Shown one piece after another: positions 9,010 through 17,445 of a DNA stretch of 22,166 nucleotides. Position 1 is the first letter of the stretch. Every line of letters starts with the position of its first letter. The stretch is from Proteiniphilum sp. UBA4084 (lineage in GTDB: Bacteria; Bacteroidota; Bacteroidia; Bacteroidales; Dysgonomonadaceae), in assembly GCA_002383605.1 (NCBI GenBank), contig DFYK01000094.1, forward strand, positions 1 to 22,166, read 5' to 3'. The translations under genes and the position numbers were made by a program. The notes beneath the pieces are model-generated. The model had not been told where the DNA came from and did not search any database. It saw only the letters and a list, made by a program, of their open reading frames with translations.

Positions 9010-11862
9010 TTAAAATTTTGTTCTTAATCCTACTGAAAAAGTGCGGGTATAAGGATCTCCCCCAACTCTTGTTTCCCTTATTTTTCTATTCTTTGCAAAC
9101 TGATACACATTGGAAGCATCCACAAAAATATCAAAATGAGTCATTTTGAGGGGCCGTGTGACGAATTCCGGCATTTTGTATGTTAACTGAATGGTGCGTA
9201 TTTGAAAATAATCGTTGTTGTACATCCAGTAGGTCGATCTTCTGGAGTTGTTGCTGTTTGCCAGGGAACTGAGTCTGGGATAAGTTGCCGTAGCAGCAGT
9301 TTCGGGAGTCCAGCTGTTGAGTACCACTTCTGAATACTTGTCGTTCCCATCGACCCAATAGTAGTTTCCTTCCATGAAAGTATCAGCTCCTGAACGTCCT
9401 TCACCCAGCGCATACAAGGTCATGTTTTTATATGCAATCTTCAATTGTAATCCGGCTGAAAGAGGAGTCTGCCATCTTCTGAGATACACTTCGTCTTTTC
9501 CGTCAATAACACCATCTCCGTTTTGATCTTTGTACTTGATATCACCCGGGCGAACGGTGCCGAACGACTGTACCGGACTATTGTCTATATCAGCCTGATC
9601 TTTAAATAAGCCGAGCGCTTCGAGCCCGAATGTAGCATCCTTGGGATACCCTTTTCTGTAACGGTATTCATCCTCGTATACTTCATCTACAATCAATCTT
9701 TTCGATGTCACATACAACGTATTTACACCAAGCATAAAATCCCAGTCGCCGACCGATTTGTTGAAGTTCAATCCTACTTCAAGACCCGTATAACTGTCTT
9801 TTTCGTAATTTTCGTAGGGTATAAAGTCGTTGTAATAACCAGGATATCTGGTGTATGGTCTTGCGATCAGATCGCTGTATATATCATAAAAGAAGTTGGT
9901 ATTCAGTCCAATCATTTTATTAAAAAACAATCCTTCCAAACCCACGTTCACCTCTTTTCTCTTGGCAAATCCCAGATCCAGATTTTGCTCTCTGTTTGAC
10001 ATGACACCACCTCTGCTTCGGGTACCTTCATACCAGTTATAACTTCCTGATCCGCCATATACGTTATCGTAATAGAAGAATCCGTTAATGGGTATGTCTG
10101 AGTTTAAAATCCCTCCGGAGAGTCTCAGCTTCAACAGGTCAATCTTGTCCGCATCAGAAAGGAAATCTTCTGAGTTCATCATCCAGGCTATACCAAGTGA
10201 GGGAGAAAACCCTCTGTTGTTACCCGATGCCAATTTCACAGAATTGACGTAAGCGCTGCTAAAATCAACCAGATATTTCTGGTCGAATGTATAGGCCAGA
10301 CGCATGCCCAGGTGAGCGTTTTTTACGCCCTGAAAGTCATTTAGTTCTTTGAAAAGGCTTCCGAATCCTACCATTGATGCGGAAAAATTATGCAGATCAT
10401 TAAACGTTCTGTCATAATTAAGGAGTCCGTAGAATCCAATTCTTCTTCTGAAGTAGGTATTCCCAACACTCTGGCTCCCTGACTTGGCATCTTTGCCATA
10501 TTGTTTCAGATCAATAATTTTATCTTCGCCTTCCACGTCGGACCATACCGGTTCGTATACAGAATACTGATTGGCAACCGTTTGATCATACCTTGTATAA
10601 TAATCGAAACTGATATTGGTATGCAGTGAGAGTCCTTCCGTAAGCATATCCAGATCAAAGTTGATTCTGTTGTTAAAAGAGAACTTTCTGTCTATTCTTT
10701 CAAATACTCCTCCTGCATAGCCGTTTCCAAATGGCGATGTTTGTCGGTTTATATGGCCACCGAGCAAATATTGGCCATCCACATCAAATTTTCTTCCCAA
10801 CAACAAGGAGTTTTCCGGATCAATCAGATTGAAGGGAATCAGTGGTGTAAAATCGTTGGGTTTCAAATTTTGTGCGTCTCCAAAATAACTTCCCCTGGGA
10901 CCGCTATCGGTACCGAAGAGCGCTGTGGCATCAATGGAAGTATTGATCCAATCAATGATTTCGAGGTCCACGTTCCCTCTTACGTTAAATGTATTATACC
11001 TTGCCTTGGCACCTTCGCCGAAGTTTAACCATCCTCCCAACGAGTTCATACCGAAATTCAGATAGTATTTGGCGCTCTGATTCCCTCCCGAAAACTCTCC
11101 GTTTAAATCGAGATAGGGTCTGAAGGATCTCACGTATTCACTGGAATAATAATCAACATCCGGATATCTGTATTTATTACCCTTGCGATAATTTTCAATC
11201 ATCTCTTCGCTGTACTGCGGATCCAGACCATCGTTTTTTCTGGCCTGATTATAATAGGTCATATAATCGGCTGAATTCAAGTATTTGGGTAATGCCAACG
11301 GCGTTGAAACCCCGTAATTTAACGAGATATTCTTCCTGTTTTCATTTACTTTCCCCCGTTTTGTGGTGATGAGAACCACTCCGTTAATAGCAGTACTACC
11401 GTAAAGGATGGCAGAATTTACATCCTTCAGTACGGTGATATCTTCAATCTCCGACAAGCGAAGGCCATCGATATCCCGAGGCAGTCCGTCCACCACAAAC
11501 AGTGCATTTCCTGAAAGGGTTCCACTTCCGGTGATGTCGGCCACATCAATACTTATTCCGATGCCGCGGATAGTGGTATTTCCGAGCATGCCCAACGTAC
11601 GGCCGGCCAAAACATCACTAACCCAAATTGAGTTGTCCGACTCGTTGATATCAGATGCCTTTAATGAGCTGACCGCACCCACAATGTTGTCCGTTTCTAT
11701 TCTTTTGAATGCCACATTTACTGAATCTTTCTTTTCATCCTCTTCGTTGATTATTTCGGAATAGGCTCTCTTTCCAAGAGAAAGGTTGTAATTCGCAATA
11801 ACTGAATGGAATGTGGAAAAGAAAAACAGTATGGAAACAATTATTATATGATAACTTTTCAT
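9010..11862 (-). CDS. Short SusC/RagA TonB-dependent transporter lacking the N-terminal regulatory domain (pair B)
   Basis: A 950-aa outer-membrane beta-barrel of the SusC family. After a signal peptide (about 1-23) there is only a short linker with DSVNVAFKRIE at 46-56, then the plug domain (TTIRGIG at 96-102, ALFVVDGLPRD at 120-130, EIEDITVLKD at 138-147, GVVLITTKRG at 161-170). The usual CarboxypepD_reg-like domain and a canonical EEVVVVGYG TonB box, both present in susC-A, are absent. VNVAF may serve as the TonB-contact segment, which is an inference. The barrel includes a DQNGDGVIDGKDE loop and ends with a terminal aromatic (TKF), as expected for BAM-assembled proteins. No frame disruption is seen, so this is a natural short form and not a broken gene. 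Similar short SusCs occur as the second copy in tandem SusCD loci. Confidence 0.93.
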   Translation of the reverse strand: MKSYHIIIVSILFFFSTFHSVIANYNLSLGKRAYSEIINEEDEKKDSVNVAFKRIETDNIVGAVSSLKASDINESDNSIWVSDVLAGRTLGMLGNTTIRGIGISIDVADITGSGTLSGNALFVVDGLPRDIDGLRLSEIEDITVLKDVNSAILYGSTAINGVVLITTKRGKVNENRKNISLNYGVSTPLALPKYLNSADYMTYYNQARKNDGLDPQYSEEMIENYRKGNKYRYPDVDYYSSEYVRSFRPYLDLNGEFSGGNQSAKYYLNFGMNSLGGWLNFGEGAKARYNTFNVRGNVDLEIIDWINTSIDATALFGTDSGPRGSYFGDAQNLKPNDFTPLIPFNLIDPENSLLLGRKFDVDGQYLLGGHINRQTSPFGNGYAGGVFERIDRKFSFNNRINFDLDMLTEGLSLHTNISFDYYTRYDQTVANQYSVYEPVWSDVEGEDKIIDLKQYGKDAKSGSQSVGNTYFRRRIGFYGLLNYDRTFNDLHNFSASMVGFGSLFKELNDFQGVKNAHLGMRLAYTFDQKYLVDFSSAYVNSVKLASGNNRGFSPSLGIAWMMNSEDFLSDADKIDLLKLRLSGGILNSDIPINGFFYYDNVYGGSGSYNWYEGTRSRGGVMSNREQNLDLGFAKRKEVNVGLEGLFFNKMIGLNTNFFYDIYSDLIARPYTRYPGYYNDFIPYENYEKDSYTGLEVGLNFNKSVGDWDFMLGVNTLYVTSKRLIVDEVYEDEYRYRKGYPKDATFGLEALGLFKDQADIDNSPVQSFGTVRPGDIKYKDQNGDGVIDGKDEVYLRRWQTPLSAGLQLKIAYKNMTLYALGEGRSGADTFMEGNYYWVDGNDKYSEVVLNSWTPETAATATYPRLSSLANSNNSRRSTYWMYNNDYFQIRTIQLTYKMPEFVTRPLKMTHFDIFVDASNVYQFAKNRKIRETRVGGDPYTRTFSVGLRTKF

Positions 11863-11895
11863 TACTTCTGAAAATTTTTTAATTAATAACTCGAA

Positions 11896-13698
11896 TTACC
11901 ATCCTGGATTTTGAGGGAATCCTTCATATTGTTTGGTGAATTTAACCTGTATAGGCAGCCAGTTGTGTTTTTTCTCCACGGTTCTTCTTACGATTACCCG
12001 CTCCTTTATGTTGATTGGCTTACCATCAGGACCTCTGTCAAAGTCGATGGCCGTTTTATCCAGGTATCTGGGGTCCCCGTTTCTGTTCCATCTTCGCAGG
12101 TCGCAAAAACGGGCACCTTCCATGGCCAGTTCCACGGCTCTTTCTCTGACAATTTCCTCAAAGAAGAGATCGTTGCTGGCAGTATATTTCGGGTCAAGAT
12201 CAGGTAACTGTGCCCTGTTTCTAACGACGTTAAACGCCTGTACGGCCGTCATGGTATAATTTCCGGAAGTAGCATTCGGGCTTCCACCGGTGCTGAAAAG
12301 AACCGCCTCGGCATACATCAGATAAATATCGGCCAGTCTCAGGTAGGGAACGTATTCCTGCAATCCGTTTGCCTGTGAAGTGTTGAAGCTTGCGCCCATG
12401 GGGACAAATTTTTTCCAGTAATAACCGGTCACACTGGGGGGATTAATCTGCGATCTGTGTCTTCCTCCGTTGTAAAGTTCTGCATACTTATCGAGGGCTG
12501 CATCGCGGTGAATCCGATCTCCGTCTTTGACCACAAATTTGTAAAAACGGGGTTCTCTTCCTGTCCAGGGATCGTCGGGATTATATCCGGAATTCGGATC
12601 ATCAATGGGCAATCCGTTTGCCATTCCATAGTTTTGGATGTAATTATGGGTTGGTACATCGGCATCGGAGCCGCTGTTCAGTGCGAAAGATGAGGGCACT
12701 GTGGCACCCAGTGCCGACCATCTTACACGACCCCGGTCGTATATGATGGGTATCATGATGCATTCGGTTCCTCCGGTTCTTTGGTAATTGAGACGCCAGA
12801 AATTATCGGTCACAGTTTCCCATGTTTGCAGTTTGTAAATTCCGGTTTGATCTGCCAGTGCCAGCAGTTCGCCAAATGCCTTTGCAGCCTGGCTGGCCAG
12901 ATCAGCATCATAGGCATTGGTACCTGTTGCCTCTTCATTGATCATCGGACTGGCGGCATACAGCAACGATTTACCCAGATAGCCGAGCGCATGAAATTTA
13001 TTGATTCGGTCCTGATTGTGGCCCAAGGTGGCTTGGCCGGGCTGAGAATTATCCCAGTGGTTGGGTAACAGATCGGCTGCTGCCCTGAAATCCTGTGCCA
13101 TCAGTTTCGCCGTTTCCTGAAAATTAAGTCTTTTAAATTCATCAGTCACCAGGCTTTCGGTGGGATCGAGTACCCGGTTTATATAAGGCATACCACCCCA
13201 GTAGCGACAGATCTCAAAATAAAACCAGCCTCTGAAAAATAGAGCCTGTCCCTTGATATGGTTTTTTTCTTCCGGTGTTCCTTCGAACAAACCTTCTTCA
13301 TCAATCTTTGCCAATGCAAGGTTTGCAGCCCTTATTCCATACCATGCCCATTCCCATATTCTTCTGTCACGCGGGTTGGTACTGGTCACATTCACGGAAG
13401 TACCATAAAAATAAGTTTCATTGCCCCAGTAGTTGCCATAATCAAAATTGTAGGGTTTATTGTTTAAAGTTTCGTCAGCGAAAGAGTACTTATTCCATGC
13501 CCCTCCTTTATCGGGGTCCATGATGCAATTATACATCTGTTCCACGAAACCCTGGAAACTGTTGAAATTGCCAAATACATCTTTCTCTGTCAGGTCAGCC
13601 TCCGGTGCCTTATTCAGATAATCTTCACAGGACAATGCAGAGAAGAGTATCGAAAACGTCAATAAACTGTAGGTAATATATTTTTTCATTCTTTTCAT
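11896..13698 (-). CDS. SusD/RagB-family nutrient-binding lipoprotein (pair A)
   Basis: A 600-aa SusD-like lipoprotein. The lipobox is ALSC with Cys24, followed by EDYLNKAPEAD. A second ATG at 13689 (residue 4) is an alternative start with the same signal peptide. SusD signatures are NHIKGQALFFRGWFYFE at about 147-163, YLRLADIYLMYAEAV, and RERAVELAMEG-ARFCDLRRW near the C-terminus, ending FPQNPGW. It caps the susC-A barrel and delivers oligosaccharide to it. The gene begins 5 bases after the susC-A stop and is followed after 33 bases by susC-B. Confidence 0.95.
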   Translation of the reverse strand: MKRMKKYITYSLLTFSILFSALSCEDYLNKAPEADLTEKDVFGNFNSFQGFVEQMYNCIMDPDKGGAWNKYSFADETLNNKPYNFDYGNYWGNETYFYGTSVNVTSTNPRDRRIWEWAWYGIRAANLALAKIDEEGLFEGTPEEKNHIKGQALFFRGWFYFEICRYWGGMPYINRVLDPTESLVTDEFKRLNFQETAKLMAQDFRAAADLLPNHWDNSQPGQATLGHNQDRINKFHALGYLGKSLLYAASPMINEEATGTNAYDADLASQAAKAFGELLALADQTGIYKLQTWETVTDNFWRLNYQRTGGTECIMIPIIYDRGRVRWSALGATVPSSFALNSGSDADVPTHNYIQNYGMANGLPIDDPNSGYNPDDPWTGREPRFYKFVVKDGDRIHRDAALDKYAELYNGGRHRSQINPPSVTGYYWKKFVPMGASFNTSQANGLQEYVPYLRLADIYLMYAEAVLFSTGGSPNATSGNYTMTAVQAFNVVRNRAQLPDLDPKYTASNDLFFEEIVRERAVELAMEGARFCDLRRWNRNGDPRYLDKTAIDFDRGPDGKPINIKERVIVRRTVEKKHNWLPIQVKFTKQYEGFPQNPGW

Positions 13699-13703
13699 GA
13701 TGT

Positions 13704-16700
13704 TTAAAAACTTAAATCGATTCCTAAATTGATTCTGCGCATAGTAGGATAAGCGCCATCCTCTGCTGATCCTCCGGAGTAGGTATCTTCTCTGTCGTCG
13801 GTCAGACGTGACCAGAAGAAGAGATTATTTCCGTTGATGTAGATTCTCAAATTAGATATTCCGGAATTTTTCACCCATTTCATTCCTGTCAGTGAATAGG
13901 ATATTTCTGCCGTACGCAACCTGAAAGAAGAAGCGTCGAGCAGATAATAATCGCCGATGTTTTCTGCCTGTGTCTTCCATCTGGGCAGGAAAGAGGTGGC
14001 ATTCTGATTGTCTTTTGACCAATAATCCCTTACATGGGCAAAAAGAATGTCGGTATCAGCGTAGAAATTGTGCTGGCTTACATACCTGTTAACATTGTTT
14101 ACGCCGTATAGCTGGACATAAGCACTGAAACGTTTATAGGAAGCTCCCAAAGTCAGGTTGGCCGTATTTTGAGGTACATTGGAATAACCTATCGGTGGTG
14201 TGTCTTCGCTGCTTTTTATGATGCCATCGGCATTGAAATCGATGATGTTGTAGTATCCCGGTAGTTTGTCCAGGTCATTGTTTTCAGTAGGAACACTTGC
14301 ATAGACTTCATCCCAGTTGTTATAGAAACCGGAACTCAACTGACGTCTGTTCTGTCCGATCGGATAACCGGCATTTTTCAGGTAATCGTATTGTAAGGGG
14401 GCATCATCTCTGAATATCACCTCATTTTCGTTGTGGGTCAGTGCGAGACTGGACCACATAGTTGCGTCACGATTGATTTTTTTGTTAAAACCCAGTTCAA
14501 TCTCGAAGCCGTTTGACTTTACCTGCCCCAGATTGGCGCTGGGTGGTGTAACACCAAAGAACGGGGGAATATTCCTGCTGCCTCCGGACATTAAGATATT
14601 TGTTCTGTCTTCCGTGAAATAGTCAAAACTTACAGAGAATAGATTTTTCAACATGCTGAAATCTACACCAAAGTTGTTTTTTAATGCCGTCTCCCACTGG
14701 ATATTTGGATTGCCCACAACAGATTCACGGTAAAAATAGTAGGGACTGTAGCTGTTGGTGATGTTGCTGAGTCTCGCACGTCCGCCATAAGCATACTGTG
14801 AAGAATACAACCAACGTCCGCCGCTTACTTTGTCGTCACCCACCTTGCCAATACTGTATCTTAGTTTCAGGTTATCGACCCAGTCAAATTTATCAAAAAA
14901 CTTTTCATTTGAGACAACCCAACCTAGGGCTACAGAGGGGAAAAAGGCGAACCGGTATCCGGGACCGAACTGCTCTGAGCCATTATATGCACCGTTGGCT
15001 TCAAACAGGTATTTGGAGTCATAATCGTATGTGGCCCTGAAAACCCAGTCTTCGCGGAAATTCTTAAACATACTGCCACGTGCGTATTCTTCCCGTTTGA
15101 AAACTCCCATGGCAGATACGTTGTGACGATCAAATCTGCGTGCATAATTTAATTGGCCCTGGTACATCATTCTCCTGAAAACCGGAATATATCCCGACCA
15201 GTTGGCATCGGAAATGGCTTCCTGACGGATGGTCCATGGGCGTATAATCCAGTCGTATTCTTCGGAAGAGATGGGCAACAGGACGGTGTATTCACTTGGA
15301 TCCTGATCGGGTCCTTCGTACAAATTCGGATAAATCTGTTTGAACGGTACATTGGTCGCAGACTCATTGGGACGTATGCTGTTTGCATTATCATAAATTC
15401 CCCCTTCCGAGCGGATGCTGTTGTCATAAAATAGGGAAGCCTTTGCGGAAAGTCCTTCGGTGATAAATTTCAAATCCTGTTCCAGGCTGAGGTCGAAATT
15501 CAACTGGGTTTGGCGGGTCTGTCTGATACCGATGTTGTATACCGCCGCCAAAGGATTTACTGTATTGTTCCCGCCTTCCTGATAGGCCCCCCATCTGCCG
15601 TCGGGGTGCATTGGAATAAACAGATTGGGTGCCAGTCTGTAGGCTGATGCCCAGAGCCAGTGGTCGGCTCTGCCTGTACTGCCTTCGTTGTTGTAGTTTG
15701 TATTTTTTAAGCTGTAAAAACCGGAGATATCCAATTTCAGCTTGGTACTGTTTGTCAATTGTGCATCGATATTACTTCTGAAGTTAAACCGGTCAAAATT
15801 ATAATTCGGATAATATCCTTTTCCGTTGTCATAATCTTCAAACATATCTCCTTCATGCAGGTAGGCCAGCGATCCGAAAAACTGAATTGCTTTACTTCCG
15901 CCTCTGATGCTTAATGTGGCTCGATGGGATAATCCCAGATCCTTGAACATGGCATCTGCCCAATCTACGTTCGGGTAAATCAACGAATATTCCTCCGATT
16001 GCGGACGCCTGTAACGCTGAACGATTTCATACGGAACATAGGCACCCCACGAGGGTTCATTTAAAACGACCTCCCTCTCAATCATCTCGTTTTTAGCCAT
16101 CATGGCTTCATAGGAATCCAGCTTTTCCGGTAGTTTGGAAACCATTTGGCCCATGGTTGTGTAGTTGAAGTTGAGGACCGTTTTTCCCACCTGTCCTCTT
16201 TTGGTTGTAATCAGAATAACGCCGTTGGCACCTTTTACCCCGTAAACAGCAGTGGCTGAAGCATCTTTCAATACGGAAATGCTTGAAACTTCGTTCACGT
16301 CTACGTTATTCATATTTCTTTCCACACCATCCACAAGAACCAGTGGTTGGCCGCCGTTCCAGGTATTCTGTCCGCGAATGAAAATATTGGTAGAGCTTTC
16401 ACCGGTAAGGATTCCACCGGGTTCTCCCGATGAAGTAAGCGAAACAATACCCGGTAATTGTCCAGATAACGCCTGAGAAATATCTGTCACTGTCCCAATT
16501 TTTTGCAAGTCCTCTTCACTGGCTATTGCCACCGAACCCACGACAGTTTCCTTCTTTTGTACTCCATAACCCACAACAATAACTTCTTCCAGTAACTCAG
16601 CATCTTCCGACATGACAATATTGATTGTTGACCTGCCGTTTACCGGAACAGTTTGACTTTGCATTCCGACATAGGTTACTTCCAAACTTGCGTTGGAAGG

Positions 16701-16910
16701 TACATTGAGCAGGTTGAATTTTCCGTCGAAATCGGTTACTGTTCCGTGAGTAGTCCCCTTTACCTGTATGGTCACACCAATTAATGGATCTCCGTTAATA
16801 TCGTGTACTACCCCTGTTACTGATACGTTTTGAGAAAAGATACACAGTGAAAATGTCCATAATAACATGAACAAAATCCCTCTTGATAGAATTGAAATTT
16901 TACTTTTCAT
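13704..16910 (-). CDS. Full-length SusC/RagA TonB-dependent oligosaccharide transporter (pair A)
   Basis: A 1068-aa outer-membrane transporter with all standard parts: signal peptide ending near IFSQ (24-27), a CarboxypepD_reg-like domain at about 30-100 (TGVVHDINGDPLIGVTIQVKG), the TonB box LLEEVIVVGYG at 106-116, the plug (IFIRGQ at 176-181, PLVLVDGVERN, ISVLKDASATAVYG, GVILITTKRG), then the 22-strand-type barrel ending in NLGIDLSF. It drives energy-dependent import of oligosaccharides with SusD-A. It is the first gene of the import operon. Its promoter appears to lie about 370 bases upstream (17279-17311), leaving a long AT-rich leader, and overlaps the LacI operator. Confidence 0.97.
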   Translation of the reverse strand: MKSKISILSRGILFMLLWTFSLCIFSQNVSVTGVVHDINGDPLIGVTIQVKGTTHGTVTDFDGKFNLLNVPSNASLEVTYVGMQSQTVPVNGRSTINIVMSEDAELLEEVIVVGYGVQKKETVVGSVAIASEEDLQKIGTVTDISQALSGQLPGIVSLTSSGEPGGILTGESSTNIFIRGQNTWNGGQPLVLVDGVERNMNNVDVNEVSSISVLKDASATAVYGVKGANGVILITTKRGQVGKTVLNFNYTTMGQMVSKLPEKLDSYEAMMAKNEMIEREVVLNEPSWGAYVPYEIVQRYRRPQSEEYSLIYPNVDWADAMFKDLGLSHRATLSIRGGSKAIQFFGSLAYLHEGDMFEDYDNGKGYYPNYNFDRFNFRSNIDAQLTNSTKLKLDISGFYSLKNTNYNNEGSTGRADHWLWASAYRLAPNLFIPMHPDGRWGAYQEGGNNTVNPLAAVYNIGIRQTRQTQLNFDLSLEQDLKFITEGLSAKASLFYDNSIRSEGGIYDNANSIRPNESATNVPFKQIYPNLYEGPDQDPSEYTVLLPISSEEYDWIIRPWTIRQEAISDANWSGYIPVFRRMMYQGQLNYARRFDRHNVSAMGVFKREEYARGSMFKNFREDWVFRATYDYDSKYLFEANGAYNGSEQFGPGYRFAFFPSVALGWVVSNEKFFDKFDWVDNLKLRYSIGKVGDDKVSGGRWLYSSQYAYGGRARLSNITNSYSPYYFYRESVVGNPNIQWETALKNNFGVDFSMLKNLFSVSFDYFTEDRTNILMSGGSRNIPPFFGVTPPSANLGQVKSNGFEIELGFNKKINRDATMWSSLALTHNENEVIFRDDAPLQYDYLKNAGYPIGQNRRQLSSGFYNNWDEVYASVPTENNDLDKLPGYYNIIDFNADGIIKSSEDTPPIGYSNVPQNTANLTLGASYKRFSAYVQLYGVNNVNRYVSQHNFYADTDILFAHVRDYWSKDNQNATSFLPRWKTQAENIGDYYLLDASSFRLRTAEISYSLTGMKWVKNSGISNLRIYINGNNLFFWSRLTDDREDTYSGGSAEDGAYPTMRRINLGIDLSF

Positions 16911-17265
16911 CTCATTTTTTCATTTGTTTAGATTAATAAAAAATAAATGTTTATCTGACGATCCGTTTCTATATATAATGCTTTTAAACAGTATGCTTTG
17001 ATAAATTATTAAATTTGAATTAAATTTTTATTATTCACTCAAACCGTGCACGTATAACATATAGAATTGGAATATAAAAGTATAATTCAATTTCACATTG
17101 ATTGTGAACAAGATAACTGTAAAACAAATAAATTTGATCTGATCGATCATTTTTTATAATATGTTTAAAATGAATTAATTAATTAATTTCGGTATTTGTA
17201 ATTGTAAAAAATTTAAAAATCCATTTGCTACCTGTTTATATCGGTGTAAAACAGACTAGTTTGCA

Positions 17266-17281
17266 TTGTGCTCGGGCACAA
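17266..17281. promoter_or_regulatory. LacI-family operator at the susC-A promoter
   Basis: TTGTGCTCGGGCACAA is a 16-bp near-perfect palindrome centred on CpG at 17273/17274, the hallmark of LacI-family sites. Seven of the eight half-site positions are symmetric. Its right end shares bases with the -7 box of the susC-A promoter. A copy with the same centre and flank lies upstream of the regulator gene at 18591-18606. Confidence 0.8.
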
Positions 17282-17311
17282 ATATAAATCAATTCTTTAC
17301 AGATATCAAAA
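17279..17311 (-). promoter_or_regulatory. susC-A operon promoter (Bacteroidetes -33/-7 type)
   Basis: On the minus strand, TTTTG (17311-17307) is followed after exactly 20 bases by TATATTTG (17286-17279), a perfect TAnnTTTG -7 element at the usual spacing. The expected start site falls at about 17270-17275, in the centre of the LacI operator, so bound repressor would block initiation. This predicts a leader of about 360 bases before susC-A. Confidence 0.75.
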
Positions 17312-17445
17312 TAATTTACTTAATTAAAATTAAAAATAATTGGTTTTGATTAAAATTTCTTTATATGGCAATAATAGTACCATATTTATTACTTCCAGAA
17401 CAATTTTTAATAATAAAATTCAGTATAGGAAACAGGAAAGGAAAT

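Larger units (their letters stand above)
16911..17445. other. 535-base AT-rich intergenic control region and long susC leader
   Basis: No credible gene is seen in either strand. The region is very AT-rich. It holds the LacI operator and susC-A promoter listed separately, and about 360 bases of presumed 5' leader (16911 to about 17272). Within the leader are a small hairpin TTCACA-N5-TGTGAA at 17092-17108, the palindromes CGTGCACG (17045-17052) and TGATCGATCA (17140-17149), and a TTAATTAATTAATT run near 17175. A weak ATATGG...CCATAT inverted repeat at 17363-17385 follows the end of the lacI-type gene but lacks a clear T-tract. No known riboswitch was recognised. Confidence 0.6.

Noticed and set aside
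9010..11862. Short SusC as a 5'-truncated pseudogene
   Set aside because: It has its own signal peptide, an intact plug and barrel, normal spacing to susD-B, and no upstream remnants of the missing domain.
17092..17108. TTCACA-N5-TGTGAA as a CRP-type site
   Set aside because: The half-sites are in the opposite order to TGTGA-N6-TCACA and Bacteroidota regulation differs; kept only as a small hairpin.
17010..17136. Plus-strand TAAATTTG boxes at 17010-17017 and 17129-17136 as promoters of an antisense small RNA
   Set aside because: No -33 partner at the right spacing, and such strings are expected by chance in very AT-rich DNA.
17225..17266. A 12-codon open frame (MQTSLFYTDINR) on the minus strand right after the susC-A start-site region, possible leader peptide
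   Set aside because: No ribosome-binding room, very short, and no run of regulatory codons; most likely chance.
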